Of a stretch of DNA of 64,000 nucleotides, positions 50,206-60,941 are shown in pieces; the first letter of the stretch is position 1, and each line of letters begins with the position of its first letter. The DNA lies in contig NC_079243.1 in assembly GCF_028009165.1 (NCBI RefSeq), positions 5,022,001 through 5,086,000 of the forward strand. Reading direction: 5' to 3'. The notes below the pieces were generated by a model that saw only the letters and a list, made by a program, of their open reading frames with translations, was not told the DNA's origin and ran no database searches. A program made the translations under genes and the position numbers. This DNA comes from Akanthomyces muscarius. Its lineage: Eukaryota > Ascomycota > Sordariomycetes > Hypocreales > Cordycipitaceae.

Positions 50206-50433
50206 TGTGAAGGATTCGGGCTTTGCCCGCTCCCTAGGGACTTAATACGAGAGCTTACTAAGCTCTTATATTAGGCGTAGATTATACTTACTTTATAGTG
50301 TAGATTATAAGCTAGATTAGGGGAGAGGGAGAGGGAGAGAGCCTCCCCCTTCTTTCTTCTTTCTTCTCTCTTTAAGAGAATTAATAACTATTATAACACT
50401 TACTTATAGTAGCTATAAGGCTAGTCTATAATA
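50206..50433 (+). repeat. Left LTR of the gypsy element
   Basis: 228 bp, starting TGTGAAGG and ending CTATAATA. It contains a 31-bp palindrome and a polypurine/polypyrimidine block (GGGGAGAGGGAGAGGG then CTTCTTTCTTCT). Its first half is nearly free of RIP changes. Confidence 0.93.
50243..50273. repeat. 31-bp palindrome in the gypsy LTR
   Basis: Arms of 15 nt around a single C. In the right LTR (57206-57236) the arms are perfectly complementary; in the left LTR two positions differ (CG instead of TA). It could form a hairpin in the transcript or a cruciform in DNA. Confidence 0.85.
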
Positions 50434-50445
50434 ATTAATTCTCTT
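50434..50445 (+). other. Candidate self-primer binding site of the gypsy element
   Basis: ATTAATTCTCTT starts at the first base after the left LTR and is perfectly complementary over 12 nt to AAGAGAATTAAT at 50374-50385 inside the LTR. This is the geometry of Tf1-type self-priming, where the 5' end of the transcript anneals to the site next to the LTR. If so, R begins near 50374. Confidence 0.55.
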
Positions 50446-53400
50446 TATAAAATAAAGAATTATAACCCTTATAGTACCACACTAAAGACATTCCTAGGCG
50501 TATAAGAATAGTATAACGCCCTTATAGAATAGAATAGGAGATAAGCTAAAGAGATATAGCTCCTTTATGAATAAATACTACTCTTATAGAATTAGGCTAT
50601 ACCGCCCCTAGGAGTAACTACTATACCTTCTTCCACTAAATTAACTAATACTAGTAATAATCTAATAACCTATAAAAGGAAACCACTCTTATAAGGGGAT
50701 AAATTTAATAGTAACTAAAAAGCCTTTATAAGCTAGAAATAGGCGATTACCTATAAGCTTAAAATTAATATAGAATTTATTAGGCCCTTAAAGATATAAT
50801 TTATATATATTTAGTTAAATCTAAGCTTAGTAACTTAACTTAAAGTTATTATATACTTTAAGGTAGGTGGATATAATAGGGAGTCTAACCTTTATACTTT
50901 CCTAAACTACTTAAAGATAGTATTTAGTGACCTTTACTAATAGGAACTTATAATAATAAAGCTAAACTACTTTAAGTAAAGAGAAAGAGAACCCTTCTTA
51001 TAGTTCTATATATAATTTAAATAAGAGCTAGCCCTAACTAGTAGCTTACTTTAAAATAATAAGGTTAAACTTACTAAGCTCTGCCTAGTACTTTTAGATA
51101 TAATATAAAGGCTTATAGTTAGCTAATAAGTATTATAGATAAGCTATAAGTCTATAATATAGAAACTATAAGAACTCTCTATTAACTTAGAATTATATTA
51201 GATTAAAGAAAACTACTAATATAATATTTAGTAGAGGAACCTATTTCTAAGAAAGGACTTAAAAGGGGACACTTTAATAATAGGTATATAAGGCCTATAT
51301 GTCCTACCCTCCTCTAACCTAAGGCCTTAAGGATAAAACTCTTTATATTAATAAGCTACCTAGGTAACTAAAAAGGTTCTCTAAAAATAAAAGGATATAG
51401 ACGCCTACCTCTATTATAAAAAAGATAGGTACTATATTAGTAAATACTACCTCCTACTAGTATACTAACTAATAACTAGGATAAATAAGATTAATACCTA
51501 TATAAAGGAGGACACTATATTAAATAACTTAGAAAATAAGGACGCTTAAAGAAAAGACTCCTTTTAGGCTAATAAAATATAAATATATTACTAAAAGACT
51601 AACTAAAAAATATATACTAAATAGAAAAAGTATAGAAGGATATAGTAGATAGAATAAATATAAAACTATTTCTTATACTAGCTATCTTTAAAACCTATAC
51701 CCTAATAGATATCCTTATAGATTTAAAGTGTAAGTATTATAGAGCTATATAGGAGGATACTATAAACTCCCTATAATTAGAACGTGTACTACTCCCTTTA
51801 TAGTAGTAAATTAAACTTACTACTAAAAACTCCTTATAGTTCCTAATATCCTATATAGCTAGGGTATAAATAGATATTAATAGTTAGGTATTCCTAATAC
51901 TCTTTTATATTATACCTTCTCTCTCCTAGTTATTAATCCTAGGATTACCTTAACTAGCTTACTATAAATTATTAATAGATATAGAGCGGCGTTATATCTA
52001 CCTATAGGTAGTAATAGGATAGAAGATATACTCTCTAGACTAACACTAAATTATATAAGGCTCTAAACTACTAGATAATAGCTAGTTTTACTAATAATTA
52101 AAATAGGATTAAACTATATATAGTATAGAGATAAAGGTCTTAGTTATAAGTATCTATAAAATTAATAGTATTATATAATATACCTTAAAGAGCTTAAAAA
52201 GCTTATTAAAATAGTACTAAGCCTTTTAGAGCCTATTTATAAGGAAGGATATAACTACCCTCCTACTATACCGTCCTAGTTTTAATTATAAAATTAAAAT
52301 CTATATAAAGTTAGATAAGAGCCCTAAATAACTTCTATATAGTAGGCTATATTATATACTATAGGACTAATTACTTAAACTATATTACTAACTAACCGCC
52401 CTTTTTAATAAAGGCTAGATCTAAGCTAGCTCCTTTTTAGCTATAACACCTATACTCTTAGTTAAAAAGGTAAATAAAAGCTAGTATTTTTATATTAATT
52501 ACTAAGGTCTTAACACTATATTAGAAGATAACCGCTACCTATTACTACTTATTAAAGAGACTATCTATTCCTTATTAACTATAAAGTAGCTTACTAAGTT
52601 AGATATCTACTCTACCTTCTATAAGCTATAAATAAAGCTTAGTTCTAAAAAGTACACTATATTTTATATAAGATTTAGATTATTTAAGTAGCTTATCTAC
52701 CCCTTTAGCCTTTTAGGTACACTTATTATATTCTAATAATATATAAACTAGGTTCTAGGTGACACTCTAGATAACTATATTATAGCTTATCTTAATAATA
52801 TTCTTATTTATAATAATAATAACTTTATTAACTATAAGTAGAAGGTTACTATAATACTATTATAGCTTAATAAGGCTAGACTCTATTTTAATCTTAATAA
52901 GTATAAATTCTCTATTAAGATAGTGAAATATCTTAGGTTTATTATAAAGGTAGGTATATTACTTACACCTAACTTAGAGAAGGTCTAGGCTATTTATAAA
53001 TAGGAGCCCTTATAGACTATAAAAGGGGTAAAGAGCTTTCTTAGTTTCTTTAACTTCTATTAGGAATTTATCTTAGAATTTACTACCTTATTAGAGCCAC
53101 TTACCTAACTTACTTAAAAGTATATCTAGTTCTACTAGGGGGGAGAGGAGGATACTGTCTTTAAAAAGCTAAAGTTATTATTTCTCTCTAAGCCTTACCT
53201 TATACTCTAAGATCCTACTAAGAAGGCTATAATTAAAACTAACTACTTTAGTGTAGGGCTAGGAGGTTACTTATTATAACTTAATAATAGGAATATTCTA
53301 TACCTAATTATATATTACTCTTAGAAGCTAATAATAGTAAAGTAGAATTATACTATCTATAATAAGGAACTCTTTACTATAATTAAGTATATCTAAGTAT

Positions 53401-56400
53401 AAGAAGTAAAGCTTTAAGGGTAAGAGTACCCTTTTACTATACTTACTAACTATAAAAACTTAAAGTACTTTATAAAACTATATATTATTTTAGAATAATA
53501 GGCCTACTAGGCTAAATTCCTCTCTATATTTTAATACTATCTCTACTACTAGCCTAGCCCTCTTATATAATAGCTAGATATACTTAGCTATTAGGAGATA
53601 TATAAAGATAGACTAGACCGCCTACTAATAGGGATCCTAAGGCTAATTAATATTACTATAATAAAGGATAGTCCTTATACTAGGGTACTAATACCCCTAT
53701 TTATAGATAATAACCTTAATATACTATAAGAATTAGTAGTTTAAATAGACCTAAGCTATATAATAAAGATCACTATAGTCTAAAATAACACCTATATATT
53801 TCCGCCTAAAGCTAACTTAAAGGATTAAGTAGTAGACTATACTATCTCTGCCTATTACTACCTATAGTTCTAGGGCTATCTCTAGGTACCTAATTAGGAG
53901 CCCCTTACTATTACTCTAATTAAGAAAGTATATACTAACCCCTTTTTAGTATATCTAGGGAAGAATAACACCTTCCTCCTCCTTATATAGTTATACTACT
54001 AGTCTAGTATATTATAGGATATTATATAGTATATCTTAAACTATACCTATTTTAGAGCCTATAAGTCTAGGAAACTATAATAGGGCCTCTTTTAACTAAT
54101 ACTAATAGCTAATTACTATTAATAATAAATATCTATTAACTTTATAACTAATTTACTAGTATAAGATAGTAATATACTATAGTTCCTTATAGTAATTATA
54201 GACTAGCTATCTAAATTTATTTAACTAGAAGTAATAACTATAATAATAGCTAAGGCTTATACTAAACAGTTTCTCTTATATTAGTAGCGTTTCTATAGCT
54301 TCCCTAAGTAAATTATTAGTAATAAAGGCTTTAACTAAGTTAAGGAATTTTAGTATATATTATACTACCTAATAGGCACTAAGTAACTTCTCTTTACTAT
54401 ATATTACCCCTAAATAGATAGTAATATAAAGAGGGTAAACTAAGAAGTATAAGTAGTACTATATATACTTATTTTATACTTATAGTATAACTAGATATAA
54501 TAACTACTAACTATATAATAGGTGTTAAATAATAGAGACTCTTTTATTACTAGTTATAGCCTAAACTTCTTACTTTATAGTTATAATAAGGAATTAATCT
54601 AGACACTATAAGAGGTAATAATAATACTAAAATCTCTAATAAGACACGCCTAGATATTTCTTAAATAAATTTAAGATAAAGTTAAGCTTATATAGTCTAT
54701 TATTATATATATATAATAGTAATAAAAAGACTCTATAAATTAGATATATTAACTAACTAAATAATTCTATATTAATAATAAAGTATAGCTTTTTTTTTAA
54801 AATATTATTATATTATAGCTAAATAAGAAACTTAACTAAGTCTATATAAAATATATAATAACTAATATATTATTACTATTAATAGTTATATTAGATATCC
54901 TTAGTAATATCTATAAAACCTTCTATATTAACCTTATTAAAAGAGCTACTACTAATCCTTTACTATCTTAGGCTTATAATAACTAGACCTTAGTACCTAT
55001 ACTAGTAGAAGATAAACTAGGTTCTAATCTAGCTAAAAAATACTTTATTAAGAAAATCCTATACACTTAGAACGCCTATAAGCGTATAAAGAAAAGAGAA
55101 GTACTAGTAAAATAGACTAGCTATCCTACTCTAATATAAGAGCCCTTAGTAGCACTAATAAATAGTATAGCCCTATAGGAATTTAAAGCGGAATAAAAAG
55201 ACACCTAGACTAATAATAGCTTATATATAGCTTATTACTATATAGTAAGAGCTACCTAATATTATAGAAAAGATATAGGCCTAAATTATAACTCTTAGAA
55301 AAATTTAATTAATAAATAGTATATTACTATAAGAGCCCCCCTAAGAGCTTATAGCTTCTTTAATACCACACCTAGCCTTTTAGTATATATAACTTAGACC
55401 TATATAGGTATTAGAAAATAAAAAAATAGTAAAGCTATAAGTATATACTAGTATAATATAAAAGACTAGGTATAAAAGGCTAAAAGTAAAAGGAAAAATA
55501 GGTGGGAGTATAATAGTACTATACTAGGTATATAATAAAGATATCTTACTCTTTATTAGTAGACTACTTATAATTAGGGCAGGGGGAATATAAATAATAA
55601 TAAGTGTATAATAAAGGTAACTTAAAAGAGTAAGAGTAATAATAGTACCTAAAGTAGTAATAACTAGAACTATAGTAATATAAAGAGTATAAAAAGTAAC
55701 ACTTATCTTACTTATTATTAAGATAGGTAAAAGTATAGTATTAAAAAGTAGTAAGTATAGTAATTAATATAAGGGTGGCGATTATTTACTATTATACTAT
55801 AATATTATAGTTATTATATTCTATAATAGTAGTAATAATAGTATAGTTCTCTATCTATATAAATAATTAATAGTATACTAATAGAGGAGGAGTAAAGGGT
55901 ATACCTAAATAGCTTAAAGGCTAATAGCTAGTCCTTAGAAGGCTTATATAGTTTATACTATCTCCTAAAAGAAGTTATAACTCTAACTAAAAGTAAAGGC
56001 GAAGACTATTTATAATAATATAAGAGGGGGTAATATAGATAAGGCCTTAGTTAGGGGGGGAGTAATAGTAAATATATCCTAAGTAATATAAGGCTATAAG
56101 TATATAAACTTTAAAGCGCTATTATACTAATAAAGAGCCTTTTTAAAGGTAGGTATAGTAATAAGAAACTTATACCCCTTTTAGTAAGGTATACTAATAG
56201 CTACCTTTATAATAGCTCTCTTCCTATTAATAAGAGACTATAAACGTTTAGTAATATAATAGAGATATATATTATTAGTAAAAAGTGCCTAGTTATAAAT
56301 ATAGGGCTTCTTTTTATACTAGTAAACTAAATAGGAGCTAGTACTTATCTAAATATAAGTAAGTATTAGATTTTTAGTAGCAGTATAAAGGTATATAAGG

Positions 56401-57168
56401 TAAAGGTATTCCTCCTTATTCTCTAATATAAAAGCCTTATTATCTAAATTACTAATAATAAGAATACTATTAATAGAGTAGTAAGGGGCTTTATGCCTTA
56501 AAGGACTAGCACTATTACTACCTTATAGTAGAGGAGGGGGAGGGGGAGCTATTATAGTAGATATAGTATAAAGGCGTTAAGGAATAGTAAGGGAGTTATC
56601 TAGATTTAAAAATTAGGAAGTTAATAGTATATAGGTAGAGGATAGAAGGTAGAATATAGTTATAGAAGTTTATAAGAGGTTTAGTAGGATAAAGAAAGGA
56701 GATAAGATAGGGATAAAAAGAAATTTATAAGAAGTAATAATAATAGCTATAACTATAAGACTTCTTTTATAGGATATTTACTTTAAAGATAAGTAGTATT
56801 ATAAAAGGGCCTTAAAGGCTATACCTAGCTTTAATTATAGTATAAAAGTAAAGTATATTATAAAAGTATTATATATAACTAGTTAGGGTAAGTAAATAAA
56901 GTAAGGTATAGCCTTTATAGCCTACACCTAGCCCCCTATTTATATATAGAGTACTAGTATATAAGTTTCTCTATATTATAGTATATATAGTGGAGGTATA
57001 GCGTATAGTATGCCTGTATAGTATAAGTATATAAGAATAGTTAATCCACACTAGGACACACCTATACTAGTACGGCGATAAAAAACCTTTTTCTAGTGGC
57101 CGATATATATATAGTGTTAACACTACTATTTTACATCTATTTTAGCCTAGCCTAGGAGGAGAGGGGTA

Positions 57169-57396
57169 TATAAAGGATTTAGGCTTTACCCGCTTTTTAG
57201 GGACTTAATATAAGAGCTTACTAAGCTCTTATATTAGGCGTAGATTATACTTACTTTATAGTATAGATTATAAGCTAGATTAGGGGAGAGGGAGAGGGAG
57301 AGAGCCTCCCTTTTCTTTCTTCTTTCTTCTCTCTTTAAGAGAATTAATAACTATTATAGTACTCACCTATAGCAGCTATAAGGCTAGTTTATAATA
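57169..57396 (+). repeat. Right LTR of the gypsy element
   Basis: 228 bp, the same length as the left LTR without indels, starting TATAAAGG (altered from TGTGAAGG). RIP-type changes are concentrated in its first half. Confidence 0.93.
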
Positions 57397-58972
57397 GCTA
57401 GAAGATATTAGGGAATCCCTTAATAAACCCTTAGTGGCCGGCTAAAGGGAAAACAGCTTAAAAAGGATGTATTTAAATAGATATAACGCCTTTTTAATAC
57501 TTAAAAGAAGTATCTCTATAACTAGATTCTAATTTAGGATATAGTAGGCCTTACTCTAGCTTATAGCTAGGTCTAAGAGATAGCTTAGAAAGTAGCTGCC
57601 CTTAATAGTAATATAAGACCACTTAGTAAGAATTAGTTATAAGGATTCCTTTATTAAAATCCTAAGATTAAGACCTTAAGAGGTAAGAGACTTAATATAA
57701 AGAGGATTAATAGTATATTAACTAATACTATATAGGAATTCTTTCGCCTTATTAACCTTCCTGCCCTTATAATATTCCTCTTAAGCACTAATATAATATA
57801 GATAAGATAGGCCTAGTAATAGGCTAGTAAGAGAATAGCTTAGTACTAAGGTTATTAAAGAAGTAAATAGTAATAAAGAAGTAGTCTAGGCTATATTATT
57901 AGAGTATAATTATTAAGTGTATTTTAGCTACTAAGAAGAAGCTTAACCTACTAGTTATCTTCTAAGGTAATAGTGTTTAATAATAATACTTCCTAAATAA
58001 ACTTAATCCTTATACTTATTAGTATTTTAAGGCTATAAAGAAAGGTTAGATAAATAATAATATTACTCTTTACTAGCTTAAAATAGTCTTTATCTTAGAG
58101 ATAAAGCTATACCTACTAAACTACTAGTTACTAGTTATTAATAGCTATAAAAGTTATTATACTACTAAATTTCTATAAGAATATTACTAGAATAACATTT
58201 TTATCCTATTCCTACTAGTATATAGTAGTTATATACTTTAACCTCTTAATATAGCTATCTTTAGCCTTATAAAGAGGTATTATATATTATATCTTAAAAA
58301 GTATCTAACTATTACTAATTTATCGCTACTTAGTAAAAAGATCTTCCTAGAGTGTTATTTAAAGGTATAGGAACTTAGAATTACTAAAGTAAATATTATT
58401 ACTAGCTAGTAGGCGGTAGGACTTTAGCCTGTTAATATCGTGAAGCTATTACTTAGTCTTTTACTTCTTTTAGAGACACTATAACGCCTAGCTACTCTAA
58501 AGAAGCCTTAGGCGCCTTTAATAAGCTACTATATTAATATTATAACTCTATCTAATAGCTAAGGCGTTAAAAGGCTCTTTTTTAGCCTTAAGTGTACTTA
58601 GAAAATATCGCCTATATACCGCCTTATTAAATAGAAGATATAGAAGGGAATTAACCTATAAAATAGTATTAATATTACTTTAAGGATATAGATTAGTTAT
58701 CTTTAATAATAGATTAATAACTCTAAGCTATAGAGGTGAAAGAAAGTCTGACCGAATCCTAATAAAGACTTTATTATAATTATAGAGGTTAATATAGTAC
58801 GCCGCTAGCTTAACGCGTAATTACTTAGTGTAGAAGAGGCAGGGATAATTGATTTATTAGATACTAAGATCTCTAATAGCGAGGCTATTACCTTATAATT
58901 ATTTAGTAATTAATTGATTTTATTTGTGGCTATTATAAGGCATTTTATCAGCAGGCTCTTATTAGGTAATAG

Positions 58973-59013
58973 TGGCTCCCAGGTGGGTTGGCTCCTAAGT
59001 GGGTGATCGACGT
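58973..59013 (-). repeat. Right TIR with two subterminal 16-bp units
   Basis: Reverse complement of 49971-50011 with a single G/A difference. Two 16-bp units are followed by the tip GATCGACGT and then the TA target duplication. Confidence 0.92.
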
Positions 59014-59015
59014 TA

Positions 59016-59491
59016 ACTAATAATGGGTTAAAACTTGGCAACGATTGGCAAGGCAGAGGCAAGGCAGAGAGCCAGTCACTTAGAACCACAAGTGCGATAC
59101 TCTGAGCTGACTTTGTTCACGACTGCTCATTGAGAATGTTCCAATTTGCACTGGCGCTGACTTTTCTAATTTCCCCAAAAGCTAAACGCCGATATTGAAA
59201 CGATTGAGTCGTTCACTTTAAAACCTAATGAACTTCAAGCTTTTATTTCTTCTCGTAGCAACGTATTGATTGACTATTGAGGCTGAGCTAGGCTCTCTAC
59301 GAAAAGTTCGACCCAGGCGCGCCGCTCAATAGTACTATTTTTAATAGCTGATAGACTGAATTGAGCATAATCCTCGCCCTACCCGGAAATGCATTTTATG
59401 TTTAAAGTACCAGTAGTAATTTTCTCCGAATACAACTACAAGGTCTGAAGCTCAGCCCCGACTTGTCCATGGGATACCCTAAGAATAACTA
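59016..59491. other. Intergenic between transposon nest 2 and the phosphoesterase
   Basis: Normal composition resumes directly after the TA target duplication. No gene recognised. Confidence 0.6.
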
Positions 59492-60547
59492 ATGGCTAGC
59501 GCGGCTGTTGCTTGCCTCAAAGCGGGGGCTGACAAAAGTACTTCTCAACGCTTCCACTTGCAACTTACAAGAATGGCGTCCGATTCTGAAGCATCCCGAC
59601 TACCTGGACAGAGGACTAGAGTATCCAGTAGCTCAGTCACGCCGGGAAAAATGCCCAGCGGCAAGCTTTACGCCATCGCGGATATACATCTAGCCTTTAC
59701 AGACAACCGATTAGCTTGGTCCAGATTGGCATCCCATCCTGGGGATGGGCTCATCCTTTGCGGCGACGTGGGAGAATCCGCCGATCACTTGCGAGTTGCT
59801 TTCTCGAAAGCGACTGCGTGCTTCGATGCCGTGTGGTGGTGTCCTGGCAATCATGAGCTGTACACGATGCGCGGTAAAGGTAGCGGCGCTCGGGGAGAGC
59901 AGAAATATCAAGAGTGTGTTGCTATCGCACGGGAACACGGCGTTCTCACACCTGATGAAGATTTCGCCATTTGGGATGGAGAAGGTGGTCCAGCTGTCAT
60001 CGCCCCCATCTTCACCTTATACGACTATTCCTTCAGGCCCAACAATGTGAGCTTAGACGACGCTATCCAGTGGGCGAGCGAAAAGGACACGGTAGCGACG
60101 GATGAGTTTATGCTTCATCCGGACCCGTATCCTACGCGGCAGGACTGGTGCCAAGCGCTGGTGCAGAGATTTGAGAGCAAGCTGGAGGCGGCAAGGGCAC
60201 AGTTCCCGTCCCTGCCCTTCGTGATTGCAAACCATTGGCAGCTACGCGAGGATCTTGTTGAGCTCCCGTTGATCCCGAGGTTTAGCTTGTGGTGCGGCAC
60301 CAAATTGACAGACCGCTGGCATCGGAGATTTAACGCCAAGGTGGTTATTAGCGGTCATATTCACATCCGGCGAACCGACTGGAGGGATGGGTGTCGGTTC
60401 GAGGAAGTCAGCCTTGGGTATCCACGGCAGTGGAAGAAGTGTGCTGAAATGGGCAAAGGGATAAATGAAATGCTGAGAGAGATTCTACCTGGTCCAAAAG
60501 TGCCTGACACTGAAAATGTACCGACTCAATGGAGAGTCTATGGGTAG
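59492..60547 (+). CDS. Calcineurin-like metallophosphoesterase
   Basis: A soluble metallophosphoesterase with a dinuclear metal site, single exon, 351 aa from the first ATG. The motif set is complete: D-x-H in IADIHLAF, GDxxE in LCGDVGES, GNHE in WCPGNHELYT, the later His in VIANHWQLRED, and GHIH in VVISGHIHIRR. The first about 50 residues are low-complexity; in-frame ATGs at 59573 (MASDSEA) and 59651 (MPSGKLYAIAD) would give 324 or 298 aa, and the last one starts right at the domain. It is compact, intronless and reads like a bacterial-type phosphoesterase, but origin by transfer is only a suggestion. Substrate unknown. It begins 480 bp from the edge of transposon nest 2 and shows no RIP damage. 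Confidence 0.88.
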   Translation: MASAAVACLKAGADKSTSQRFHLQLTRMASDSEASRLPGQRTRVSSSSVTPGKMPSGKLYAIADIHLAFTDNRLAWSRLASHPGDGLILCGDVGESADHLRVAFSKATACFDAVWWCPGNHELYTMRGKGSGARGEQKYQECVAIAREHGVLTPDEDFAIWDGEGGPAVIAPIFTLYDYSFRPNNVSLDDAIQWASEKDTVATDEFMLHPDPYPTRQDWCQALVQRFESKLEAARAQFPSLPFVIANHWQLREDLVELPLIPRFSLWCGTKLTDRWHRRFNAKVVISGHIHIRRTDWRDGCRFEEVSLGYPRQWKKCAEMGKGINEMLREILPGPKVPDTENVPTQWRVYG

Positions 60548-60941
60548 AGACGTTTTGTCCACGGGAGAGGTATGAGGGTTGCGAAAAGGCTGTATTCAGA
60601 TGGTTCCTTACACATATACACTTGTTTTCTATTTGACCCAGTAGCTTCTTAACCAGCTGGCAGATGGTAGTAGCTTTCTAGAATTCCGTGCCTGATTGGC
60701 CAGGAACTTTCTGCTTAGCCATCGTGGGTAACAGAAGGCCCATCCGCAAAGCCTCGCACACGAATGTGACGGGTAGAGACCATTCTCTACCGCTACATGT
60801 AGCTTTTTGTGCCTGAATCGAAGATGGCCCTTGTAATGCTTATCCTAGGGCACTTGACTTCGAAAATAGATACCTTATTAAGATAAACTTAAAACTAAGA
60901 TAAACTTATATCAATTTTTACTATAAATAGAATATTAATAG
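60548..60941. other. Intergenic between convergent genes, with a short AT-rich relic
   Basis: The segment at about 60865-60945 is much more AT-rich than its surroundings, contains the imperfect direct repeat AAGATAAACTTA, and ends at the stop codon of the OPT gene. It resembles the composition of RIPed transposon DNA but is too short to classify. Confidence 0.5.

Larger units (their letters stand above)
50206..57396 (+). mobile_element. RIP-degraded Ty3/gypsy LTR retrotransposon
   Basis: A 7.19-kb element with 228-bp LTRs and GCTAG duplicated on both sides (50201-50205 and 57397-57401). The plus-strand polyprotein is riddled with stops, but its order is readable: gag/protease (about 50450-52000), reverse transcriptase with AYLNNILIY at 52785-52811 (the catalytic YLDD now YLNN, explained by TpG to TpA), RNase H, then integrase core at about 54200-54600 (WLSKFIQLE, GTKQLLFTIYYP, QVLNNRDSFIT). 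RT before integrase places it in Ty3/gypsy. A purine tract (AGGAGGAGAGGGG, 57154-57166) just precedes the right LTR and a candidate self-priming site follows the left LTR. It is inserted in the Fot-like element. Confidence 0.92.
49971..59013 (+). mobile_element. Fot/pogo-type DNA transposon carrying a gypsy insertion, RIP-degraded
   Basis: Perfectly placed TA dinucleotides (49969-49970 and 59014-59015) flank 41-bp terminal inverted repeats that differ at one transition. Removing the gypsy element and one copy of its target duplication leaves about 1.85 kb, close to the other Fot-like element in this window. A decayed plus-strand transposase is readable across stops at about 57900-58580: LLVINSYKSYYTTKFLQEYY (catalytic Asp now Asn), then NIFILFLLVYSSYILQPLN and IAIFSLIKRYY match the pogo/Fot DDE core. 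The gypsy insertion splits the N-terminal DNA-binding part. No intact frame remains. Confidence 0.87.
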
